Shown here: positions 10,166-18,131 of the stretch, in pieces | Numbering within the stretch: the stretch's first letter is position 1 | Layout: every line of letters begins with the position of its first letter | DNA from: Chloroflexota bacterium | Lineage (GTDB): Bacteria; Chloroflexota; Anaerolineae; UBA1429 | Assembly: GCA_012719135.1 (NCBI GenBank) | Contig: JAAYAW010000070.1 | Location: 36,357 to 100,356 of the forward strand | Length of the DNA stretch: 64,000 nucleotides | Direction of reading: 5' to 3' | Made by a program: the position numbers and the translations under genes | Notes under the pieces: model-generated | Seen by the model: the letters and a program-made list of their open reading frames with translations, nothing else | What the model was told of the DNA's origin: nothing | Database searches by the model: none

Positions 10166-11290
10166 TCAACGGGTTTTGACGCCCTGGCTGCGGGCCCACC
10201 TGGCCAGCATTCGTACGCGTTCGATCGCCTCAGCGCCCGCCCCTTCAGGCACTTCATCCGAGATCCCCAGCACCAGGTTAGGATGAAATAGAGATACCAC
10301 CCTCTCGGCACAGGCCATCAACTCTTCACGCGAGTACGTGTCCGTGAAGAGTACGGCCGGAATACCGTCCAACAGGATCTTGTCCCCAATGTACTCACGG
10401 ATTTCGTCCAGCGTCACATCGCCCTGCGGTTCCGGCGTGAGCGCCTCCAGCCCATCGAACGGCAGATCCCCCAGCAGGGGAAGGAGAGAGTGAAAGTACC
10501 CATCCAAGTGGACGTGGGTGATTATGCCAGCGGAGCGCAGCTGGCCCGCTCTGCGGTGATACCAGGGCAGCAAATAGCGGACGAACCAGGCCGGCGAGAA
10601 GAGGCTATCATGCAGGTTCTCGCCAAAGTTGACGATGCGCGCCAGCCCTCCCGCGATCAGTTCATCGTATAACGCATCATAGGACGAATCGATCGCATCC
10701 ATCGCCTCATGCACTTGTGTTGGGCAATCCGCAAGGGCGTACACGAGATCGGAAAGACGCATCCACTGCTGAGCAAGCGCCTGGTACGGGCTCTTGGGCA
10801 CCCAAAACCCAGGCTGACCGCGGTCTCCGATCCACAGGCTTCCTTCCTGATAGAGGTTACTGTCAAAGTGATACCGCATGTGGCGAAACAGCCACGCGAG
10901 GGCTCGCAGGTCGTCCTCGTTCTGCACCGCAAAGCCGGTGACACGCCAGGCGTTATCCAGCGTCAGATGCTGCGTCTCAACCAGGTCGCCGCAGGGCGTT
11001 CGGTAGACGCGCGTCAGGCGATCCCCATCTCGCTGCTCGATGAGGGCTACCTCGCTCTCGTACTCGACGACAATCGGGGACTGCAATCCACTGTAGTACT
11101 GGAATGTGCGCATGCTGCAATCGCAAGCATCATAAAGGCCGCGCAGATCCAAGCCGGCAAAGGCTTCAGGCATCTGGCCGAATTGGGTGTGCCAGTCGAA
11201 CCAGGGCTCCATGCGCGGCTGAAACAGCACGTGCGGCACAGGCTGCCGCTGGAAGACACGCAGGTTCATCTCGCGGAAAGACATGCGCAT
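10166..11290 (-). CDS. Uroporphyrinogen decarboxylase (URO-D) family-like protein
   Basis: URO-D-like organisation: LFQPRMEPWFDWH N-terminus, VHLDGYFHSLLPLLGDLPFDGLEALTPEPQGDVTLDEIREYIGDKILLDGIPAVLF C-terminal half; start codon uncertain. Confidence 0.7.
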   Translation of the reverse strand: MRMSFREMNLRVFQRQPVPHVLFQPRMEPWFDWHTQFGQMPEAFAGLDLRGLYDACDCSMRTFQYYSGLQSPIVVEYESEVALIEQRDGDRLTRVYRTPCGDLVETQHLTLDNAWRVTGFAVQNEDDLRALAWLFRHMRYHFDSNLYQEGSLWIGDRGQPGFWVPKSPYQALAQQWMRLSDLVYALADCPTQVHEAMDAIDSSYDALYDELIAGGLARIVNFGENLHDSLFSPAWFVRYLLPWYHRRAGQLRSAGIITHVHLDGYFHSLLPLLGDLPFDGLEALTPEPQGDVTLDEIREYIGDKILLDGIPAVLFTDTYSREELMACAERVVSLFHPNLVLGISDEVPEGAGAEAIERVRMLARWARSQGVKTR

Positions 11291-11384
11291 TGCCAACACC
11301 TACCGCCTGCACCCGGCTAACGTCAACGCGTCGAGCATAGCACCGGGCGAGCGTCACAGTCAACGGCCCCATCCAGCACGCTGC

Positions 11385-11422
11385 AACACAAAGGCCGAAG
11401 CATCGCACTGAATGCTTCGGCC
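11385..11422 (-). terminator. Intrinsic-like terminator of the candidate ncRNA
   Basis: 11-bp perfect stem ggccgaagcat/atgcttcggcc with 8-nt loop; minus-strand tail TTTGTGTT, plus-strand tail not U-rich. Confidence 0.65.
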
Positions 11423-12243
11423 TGCTGGCAAAGGGACAGGACCCCAAGTGACCTTTGCCCGTTCCTGGTTCGGTGGCTCATCTGTTGCGACTCGACATCG
11501 CTTTGTGCTGCTATCGACCTCGACGGCTTTACGTGTCAGAGACCGAGCGCAGTCACCGGCAATCTCGAGAACCGCTCACACATGGTCGCTCAACTGGCGC
11601 CAATCCCGAGCCTACCCGCACGGTTATCGCTGGCCATGCTTTGCGCCCACCTCACCTGGCCGCCTTGCGACGCCCCAGCGAGCTGCGCTGCCCCTCCTTC
11701 AGCCGCACGCCTTCCTTCCGGTCCGCGCCTGTGGCTGCGATGTGGCAAGCATGCCCCTCCAGTCGCTCTGACGCGCTGGCTGATGCCAGCAGCGCCTGGA
11801 GCTCCTGTCTGGCCGAGCTTGGCGTCTTGGCCGCACCCGAGATCACCGCCCCTGGTGCGATCCCACGCTGAGACCCCCCTCGGCCGCGCTGGCCGCTTGC
11901 GCCGCCAACCGACCTTCTGAGATAGCGCCCTCCGCTGCCGGATTGCTCCGCCAGCCGCTGGCGCCGTCCCCGGGCTACCCTCTCAAGCGTCTTTCGGGTT
12001 CACCCGTAATCACGGGCCGTCCCTGCCGACACTTGAGCGCACGCCCTGAGGCTTCTCTATCGGGGCAAGTGACTTTCGCGCTTTCGCCCCGCCAGCCCGT
12101 CCGTTGTTAACCGGCCTGGTCTCCAACAGCTCCGGATTCGCACGACCCTCCGTCTGTACTCACGTACTCCGGCCGGGCCGTTGCCAATCTCCCGACTGCC
12201 AGTCCCCCCGTGAGGAACGTTCTCCAACCTCTCGGGATCCTGT
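11385..12243 (-). ncRNA. Candidate large structured non-coding RNA (~860 nt), family not recognised
   Basis: Near-consensus promoter upstream, hairpin terminator at the 3' end, no long credible ORF on either strand, multiple perfect hairpins (for example 11982-11991/12028-12037; cccgt-aatc-acggg 12003-12016; 12156-12167; 11427-11434/11452-11459). Confidence 0.6.
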
Positions 12244-12249
12244 GCGGAA

Positions 12250-12278
12250 ATCATAGCAGACGCAGAGGGCCGTGTCAA
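12250..12278 (-). promoter_or_regulatory. Strong sigma70-type promoter driving the candidate ncRNA
   Basis: Minus strand TTGACA (12278-12273) - 17 nt - TATGAT (12255-12250); TSS expected near 12243. Confidence 0.8.
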
Positions 12279-12443
12279 GGAATCTGCGGGCAGGATTCCC
12301 CTGATTCCGCGAGCACTGCAAGATCACGCCGGACTGACAGGCCCCACGGGGAAGCCTATAATGCCAACGGTTGCGGACCTTGGGCCAAGGCCGGCGGCGG
12401 CGAGCCGGCACACAGCGCCGACTAATACCGGAGGATCTGCTGC

Positions 12444-13769
12444 ATGAGATCGCGAGCCAAGCGGCTGGTGCGCCTGTCTCTTCAATGGCTGGCCACACCC
12501 TATCCGGTGGACGGTACGAGCGAGGAGCAGCGTGCGGGCATGCAGATGCTCTGGTGGGACAACCTGCTGGCCGCCATGAGCGTTGCTTTCTTCATGGATT
12601 TCGAGACGCTCTATCTGCTGGCCATGGGGGCGCCCTCGTCCACAATCGGGGCCAGGGCTTCGATCGTGGCAGCGGCAGCCCTGCTGGCGCCGCTGGTGGG
12701 CGCCTGGCTGGTCTCCGTCAGCGGCCGGCGCAAGATCTGGGTTCTGCTCAATGGCGGCGGAATCGGCCGTGTGACGCTGCTTCTCAGTGCCCTGGCTCCC
12801 CTGCTGTTCCCTCGTCCGCAGTCTGCGATTCTGTTCGTCGTGATCCTCGCCGCGTTGCGCTCTTTCGCGGGCTCCGTGACGATGCCTCCGTTCAACTCCC
12901 TGTTTGCCGATCTTGTTCCGCCTCCGCTACGCGGACGCGTGATGGGCATTCGCATGATGGCCTCCAGCGCCATCACCGTGATTATCGTGCCGATCGCGGG
13001 CTACCTGATCAAGGCCATCGGTGGCCTACGCGGCTACCAGGTGACCCTCGTCCTCGCCACCGTGATCGGCGCGGCTGCCACCTACTTTTTCTCACGGATC
13101 CCAGAGATTCAGGGCGAAGAGAGTGCCCGCCAACCAGCGAGCGCGTTCATTCAGGGGCTGCGAATGCTCAGGAGCGATCGCGGCTTTCTGGTCTTTTGCG
13201 CCATCAACTTTGTGTGGACGCTGGGGACTCAGACCTCAGCGCCCTACTTTTCGGTTCACATGGTAGAGAACCTGGGCTTTGGCGTGGACACCATCGCGCT
13301 CCTCACCACAATCGTCACGGTGTTCAACGTGATAGCCGTCCGGCTGGCCGGCACGCTCGTCGATCGCAAGGGCGCTGAACGTCTGACCATGATCGGCATG
13401 CTGCTTGTCCCGCTCATGCCAGTGGCCTGGATATTCGCCCATTCGCCTGCCCAGGTCGCCCTCGCGCGCATCTATGGCGTGTTTGCCTGGGCGGGGGTGC
13501 AGGTGGCTGCGACGCCGCTGATCCTCCAGATCGCGCCCAGGCGCTATACGGCTCAGTACGTGGCGATCTTTAACACCATCATTGGCGTCGCGGCCGTGCT
13601 GGGCCCCTTGCCAGCGGCATGGCTGTACGCGCATTACGGATTCACTACCAACCTGGTGATCTCGGCCCTGATCCGTGGCCTTGGGGCAGGGCTCTTTCTG
13701 ATCGCTTGCCTGCGAGGCTTCTTCCGGAGGCCTGCTCCGGCTGAATCGAGCCAGACTCTGGCAGTCTAG
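12444..13769 (+). CDS. MFS transporter
   Basis: About 12 hydrophobic segments; MFS-like loops (SGRRKIWVLLNGGG, LVPPPLRGRVMGIRMM). Confidence 0.85.
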   Translation: MRSRAKRLVRLSLQWLATPYPVDGTSEEQRAGMQMLWWDNLLAAMSVAFFMDFETLYLLAMGAPSSTIGARASIVAAAALLAPLVGAWLVSVSGRRKIWVLLNGGGIGRVTLLLSALAPLLFPRPQSAILFVVILAALRSFAGSVTMPPFNSLFADLVPPPLRGRVMGIRMMASSAITVIIVPIAGYLIKAIGGLRGYQVTLVLATVIGAAATYFFSRIPEIQGEESARQPASAFIQGLRMLRSDRGFLVFCAINFVWTLGTQTSAPYFSVHMVENLGFGVDTIALLTTIVTVFNVIAVRLAGTLVDRKGAERLTMIGMLLVPLMPVAWIFAHSPAQVALARIYGVFAWAGVQVAATPLILQIAPRRYTAQYVAIFNTIIGVAAVLGPLPAAWLYAHYGFTTNLVISALIRGLGAGLFLIACLRGFFRRPAPAESSQTLAV

Positions 13770-13802
13770 GCCTCGACGGAGAGACACGAAAAGGCGGATA
13801 AC

Positions 13803-15041
13803 ATGGCGCGTCGCGTAACGCAGAGTACGCGGATCGCGGTGGTCGGGGCGGGCCCCGCTGGGATCATGGCGGCACTGGAAGCTTCGGATCTCGGGGCACA
13901 GGCCGTCCTGTACGACACGAACAGCCAGCCGGGACGAAAGCTGCTGGTCACCGGGAACGGCCGCTGCAACATCAGCCACGCTGGCGCCTGTGCTGGCGAC
14001 TATGTATCCGACGCTCCCGATGCGCTGGCGCACATCCTGGAGCGCTTTGGCCATCGGGAGCTCGTGGCACGCCTAAAGCGCCTGGGTGTACTGACGTACA
14101 CCACCTCGGACGGCTGGTGCTATCCCCTGTCCGACTCGGCCGCAACGGTGGTGGATGCCCTCTGGGCAGCCTTGCGCATCAGCGGGGTTTCGTTGCGTCT
14201 GGATACCCAGGTGCGGGATCTGGTCCCCCGAGGCAGCGCCTGGGCCATTATCACAGGTCCCTCTTCCACGCCGGAGTACTATGACCGCGTGATCGTGGCC
14301 ACCGGGGGAAAGGCCCATCCCGCCCTCGGTTCGACCGGCCGCTTCTTCAGTTGCCTGGAGAGCCTGGGTCACAGAATCCTGCCGGTCCACCCCGCCCTGG
14401 TATCGATCGAAGCGGACATGCGCAAGCTGCAGAGGCTCCAGGGAGTGCGTATGGACGCCAGGCTGACCCTGCTGGCCGATGGGCGCGTGCTCGGGCAGAG
14501 CACGGGGAACCTCCTCTTTACCCGCTCCGGCCTGAGCGGGCCTGCGGCAATGAACGTGAGCTATCTGGTGCACCAGGAGAGTGGCGCCGCTCTTACGGCC
14601 GAGATCGATCTGCTTGCCTTGCATGACGGGGCACTGGCGCGCCTGCTCCGCGACAAGCGGCAGAGCCCGTGGCCGCTGGCCACACTCCTCGGGGCCGTTT
14701 TGCCGGCCAAAATGCCGCCGGAGTTGCTCCGGTGGTCCGGGTTGCCGCCCAGTTGCCTGTTGAACGAGTTGAACCAGGCCCAGCTGGACAGGGTGCTCGC
14801 CAGCGCCCGGGCGCTGACGCTGCGGGTGACGGGCACCCGTGACCTGACGTTCGCTCAGCTATCCACCGGGGGCGTACCCCTTGCGGAAGTGGACTCTCCG
14901 CGGATGGAATCGCGCGTCGCACCTGGCCTGCACCTGGCTGGGGAGGTGCTGAACGTGACCGGCCCATGTGGCGGCTATAACTTGCTCTTTGCCCAAGCGT
15001 CCGGTGTGCTGGCCGGGCGCGGAGCATGCGCCGCTACTTGA
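13803..15041 (+). CDS. HI0933/YhiN/BaiN-like NAD(P)/FAD-dependent oxidoreductase
   Basis: VVGAGPAGIMAALEASDLGAQAVLYD, GRKLLVTGNGRCNISH, TGGKAHPALGSTGRFF, GGVPLAEVDSPRMES, LHLAGEVLNVTGPCGGYNLLFAQASG. Confidence 0.92.
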   Translation: MARRVTQSTRIAVVGAGPAGIMAALEASDLGAQAVLYDTNSQPGRKLLVTGNGRCNISHAGACAGDYVSDAPDALAHILERFGHRELVARLKRLGVLTYTTSDGWCYPLSDSAATVVDALWAALRISGVSLRLDTQVRDLVPRGSAWAIITGPSSTPEYYDRVIVATGGKAHPALGSTGRFFSCLESLGHRILPVHPALVSIEADMRKLQRLQGVRMDARLTLLADGRVLGQSTGNLLFTRSGLSGPAAMNVSYLVHQESGAALTAEIDLLALHDGALARLLRDKRQSPWPLATLLGAVLPAKMPPELLRWSGLPPSCLLNELNQAQLDRVLASARALTLRVTGTRDLTFAQLSTGGVPLAEVDSPRMESRVAPGLHLAGEVLNVTGPCGGYNLLFAQASGVLAGRGACAAT

Positions 15042-15372
15042 CCACCACGAGCAGCATCTTGAAGCGCTCCTCGGCATAGAGCGCGTGGGGAATGTCAGCG
15101 GGCATGACAGTGGCCTCGCCGGCCATTGTCGGGACGCGTCGGTCGCCGATCTCCAGGATGACCCGGCCATCTAAGACGTACACAAATGCATCCCCCGGAG
15201 TCGTGTGTGTGGAGATGGACTCTCCCGCCTCCAGTGCGAACAGCGTCATGCTCATCGCGTCGTTCTGGGCCAACGTACGGCTCACCACCTGGCCGGGCGC
15301 GTACGTCACCAGGCTCGCCAGTTGCACAGCTTGGCCATGCGTGATGTTCTTGATACGTACAGGCTCTGTCAT
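15034..15372 (-). CDS. Cupin domain protein
   Basis: ESISTHTTPGDAFVYVLDGRVILEIGDRRVPTMAGEATVMPADIPHALYAEERFKMLLVV. Confidence 0.85.
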   Translation of the reverse strand: MTEPVRIKNITHGQAVQLASLVTYAPGQVVSRTLAQNDAMSMTLFALEAGESISTHTTPGDAFVYVLDGRVILEIGDRRVPTMAGEATVMPADIPHALYAEERFKMLLVVVK

Positions 15373-15396
15373 CTTCTACCTCCCATCGGGGCGGGC

Positions 15397-15618
15397 TCAC
15401 GCGCTCATCCGATCCCCTTGAACGATTACATAGTAGAGCTGGACGGCACCCGCGGGGCACGCGAGCTCGCATTCACCGCAGTACAGACAATTCTCCGGCG
15501 CGGAGAAGGTAGCCCGCCCCTCCTCCAGCGCAAGCACGCCCCCCGGGCAAACGGCAAGGCACACGCCGCAGCCGGTACATCGCTCGGGATCGTATTGGGG
15601 CAAGGCTGTCTCTGGCAT
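15397..15618 (-). CDS. 4Fe-4S dicluster ferredoxin-type protein
   Basis: CTGCGVCLAVCPGG and CLYCGECELACPAGA; ATG preceded by gaggagac. Confidence 0.88.
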   Translation of the reverse strand: MPETALPQYDPERCTGCGVCLAVCPGGVLALEEGRATFSAPENCLYCGECELACPAGAVQLYYVIVQGDRMSA

Positions 15619-15691
15619 ACTGTCTCCTCGATCCCATTCTGGCACGCTGCGTTGTCCTCTGCAGTGACTCTGGTTACAGTACACGTGTGCC

Positions 15692-16369
15692 TTAGCTATC
15701 GGCGATACGCTCAAGAGCGGCTGCGTCCAGTATCTCGATCCGGTGGCGGTCCAGACGAATCAGGCCTTCTGCCGCCATGGCGGAAAGCGTGCGGCTCACC
15801 ACCACACGGACGGAGCCTATTCGCGAACCGATGTCCGCGTGCGTCCAGCGCATCGGGGTTGTGCCGGGTGAGGCGAGCTCCGTCAGCAGGAACTTGGCCA
15901 TGCGCGCCCGAACGCTGAGGAGCCCCAGATCATATGCCAGCGTGGAGAGATAGTGAACGCGGGCCGCCAGCAGGCTCAGCAGTTCCGCCGCAATCACGGG
16001 CCTGCTCCGCACCGCGCCGTGCAGCACTCGCGCCGGCACGACGACTGTCCGAACGGACCCGACCGCCTGAGCCGTGGCGGGCACTCTCCAGTCGGGAGCA
16101 AAGGCTCCCGGAAGATTCAGAGCATCGCCGGGGTGCAGGTAGATGAGCGTCTGCTCGCGGCCCTCCGGACTCGCGCGGAAGACGCGCACCGCGCCCTGAA
16201 GCACGAGATGCACATCCGTGACGGTATCACCCTCCAGCATGAGGATGCTGCCGGGGCGGTGGTCCCGCACATAGCCGCTCTGGGATAGGGCCTCGACAAC
16301 GCCGGGCGATAGCCGAGTGCGCTGTGGGTCGCGAAACTGGGTTGCTTCCGGCCCGTGCTTTGGTGGCAT
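15692..16369 (-). CDS. Crp/Fnr family transcriptional regulator
   Basis: cNMP-like beta-roll (GSILMLEGDTVTDVHLVLQGAVRVFRAS) and C-terminal HTH (THADIGSRIGSVRVVVSRTLSAMAAEGLIRLDRHRIEILD). Confidence 0.88.
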   Translation of the reverse strand: MPPKHGPEATQFRDPQRTRLSPGVVEALSQSGYVRDHRPGSILMLEGDTVTDVHLVLQGAVRVFRASPEGREQTLIYLHPGDALNLPGAFAPDWRVPATAQAVGSVRTVVVPARVLHGAVRSRPVIAAELLSLLAARVHYLSTLAYDLGLLSVRARMAKFLLTELASPGTTPMRWTHADIGSRIGSVRVVVSRTLSAMAAEGLIRLDRHRIEILDAAALERIADS

Positions 16370-16499
16370 GCTGCGCGTGGAACCCTCTCAGCGTGGTGGT
16401 CGGATGCGGCCTAGCAAGGCCGTGCGGCGATTCTAGGCCATGATCTGCGGTCCGGCAACCGGAGCCAGGGAATCCAGCGTGCCCGTACGGCTTTGGATA

Positions 16500-16515
16500 T
16501 GCTATAATGGGCGTA
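16500..16515 (+). promoter_or_regulatory. Extended -10 promoter placed for a leaderless xseA mRNA
   Basis: TGC-TATAAT, -10 at 16503-16508, with ATG at 16515, 7 nt downstream. Confidence 0.55.
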
Positions 16516-17744
16516 TGCAGGTTTGGACCGTCAGCCAGGTGACAGAGAAGGTATTGGGGCTCATTTCAAGCGACACGAGTCTGGCCGACCTTTGGGTCGC
16601 TGGCCAGATCTCGAGTCTGCACCGAGCGGCCTCAGGCCACTGGTATTTCACCCTGGTGGACGGGGAATCCGAACTGCGCTCAGTGATGTGGCGGGGTTTG
16701 GCAGGCCGGGTATCGCGGATGCCGTCTCGAGGGGACCTCGTCGATGCGCACGGGTACGTCGGCGTGTATGAGCGAGGGGGCTACTACCAGTTCTACGTCG
16801 ATACCCTCGAACCTGCGGGAATCGGCACACTCTGGGAGGAGTTCGCCCGCTTGCGGGCGCGGCTCGAGGCTGAGGGGTTGTTCGATGCGGCCCGCAAGCG
16901 TCCTCTACCTGAGCACCCGCGACGGATCGGGGTGGTGACCTCGCCGACAGGCGCGGCCCTGCAGGACATCCTGAAGGTACTTGCCAGCCGGTACCGGCTG
17001 GCCGAAGTTGTGCTATCGCCGACACTCGTGCAGGGGCAGGAGGCACCGGATGGCATCGCCCGTGCGATCGCCAGGCTGAATCGACTGGCCGATGTGGATG
17101 TGGTCATCGTCGCCAGAGGCGGCGGCTCACTCGAGGATCTCATGCCGTTCAATGATGAGCGCGTGGCTCGTGCCATCGCGGGCGCTCGCGCTCCTGTGGT
17201 AACTGGGGTCGGACACGAAACGGATATCACCATCGCTGATCTGGTATCTGATGTTCGTGCCCCCACGCCCACCGCTGCGGCGGCACTGGTGGTCCCCGAT
17301 GGAACGCAGTTGAGCGCGGATATCGCCCAGGCCCGGCTGCGGCTCGTGGAGGCGATGCGCCGGCGCACAGGCGAGTTGAGGCGGGATCTGGCCCAGCAGA
17401 TGCGGCTGCTCCAAACCGCTCATCCGCGCAGAGCGCTGGTCGAAAAGAGGCAGCGCCTCGATGATCGCGCAGAACGCATGGCCTATGCGATGCGCAGCCG
17501 CCTGGGGACGCAACGCGCTGCCCTTGCAGCCACCGCGCAGCGGCTCCGAGCTCTGGATGCGCGTCAGATTATGGGAAGAGGTTTTGCGCTGGTGCTGGTT
17601 GAGAAAACTGGAGAGCGCCTCTCGAGTGTGCTCCAGGTCCATCCGGACGATCAGCTATCGATACAAGTGACCGACGGCAGTGTTGCGGCACGTGTGTGCC
17701 AGGTGAGCACTCCGAGATCGACATCGGGCAGTCCGGCCTGCTGA
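16515..17744 (+). CDS. xseA: Exodeoxyribonuclease VII large subunit
   Basis: MQVWTVSQVTEKVLGLI, RIGVVTSPTGAALQDI, VVIVARGGGSLEDLMPFNDERVARAI, PVVTGVGHETDITIADLVSDVRAPTPTAAA; followed by xseB. Confidence 0.95.
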   Translation: MQVWTVSQVTEKVLGLISSDTSLADLWVAGQISSLHRAASGHWYFTLVDGESELRSVMWRGLAGRVSRMPSRGDLVDAHGYVGVYERGGYYQFYVDTLEPAGIGTLWEEFARLRARLEAEGLFDAARKRPLPEHPRRIGVVTSPTGAALQDILKVLASRYRLAEVVLSPTLVQGQEAPDGIARAIARLNRLADVDVVIVARGGGSLEDLMPFNDERVARAIAGARAPVVTGVGHETDITIADLVSDVRAPTPTAAAALVVPDGTQLSADIAQARLRLVEAMRRRTGELRRDLAQQMRLLQTAHPRRALVEKRQRLDDRAERMAYAMRSRLGTQRAALAATAQRLRALDARQIMGRGFALVLVEKTGERLSSVLQVHPDDQLSIQVTDGSVAARVCQVSTPRSTSGSPAC

Positions 17745-17757
17745 ATACGGAGGGTGA

Positions 17758-17988
17758 ATGGGCACAAAAGACATACAGTCGCTGAGCTTTGAGGACGGAT
17801 ACGACCGACTGGAAGAACTGATCGAGCAACTCGAGACAGGCACACTCAGCCTCGAGGAGTCGGTCGCCCTGTACGAAGAGGGCGTTCGCCTGGCCAAGCA
17901 CTGTGGCCACAAACTCGACGATGCTGAGCTCCGTGTCACCGAGCTACTGAACGACGCCGTCGAAGAAGAGGAACGCGGGTTCTTCTAG
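17758..17988 (+). CDS. xseB: Exodeoxyribonuclease VII small subunit
   Basis: SFEDGYDRLEELIEQLETGTLSLEESVALYEEGVRLAKHCGHKLDDAEL. Confidence 0.95.
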   Translation: MGTKDIQSLSFEDGYDRLEELIEQLETGTLSLEESVALYEEGVRLAKHCGHKLDDAELRVTELLNDAVEEEERGFF

Positions 17989-18002
17989 TCTCTCTCTGGC
18001 TT

Positions 18003-18030
18003 CCTGCCAGGCACCGCGCGTGCCGGCAGG
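18003..18030 (+). terminator. Hairpin downstream of xseB
   Basis: cctgccaggcac-cgcgc-gtgccggcagg. Confidence 0.45.
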
Positions 18031-18131
18031 CGCTGCCTCACTCCCCGCCTCGCATTTGCGAGATGTCGGGGTATCTCTCGACCTCCCCGCACGACAGAGC
18101 GTCTCCCCCCATCACCCCCCAATCAGCCGCT

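Noticed and set aside
11412-11920. Plus-strand ORFs of 112-138 aa in the ncRNA interval as protein genes
   Set aside because: Three mutually overlapping frames, Pro/Ser/Arg-rich compositions, no RBS or motif; oriented against the promoter and terminator pair
11385-12243. RNase P RNA, tmRNA, SRP RNA, 6S RNA or group II intron as identity of the ncRNA
   Set aside because: Universal signature sequences of these RNAs were not found by eye on the minus strand; a covariance-model search is still needed
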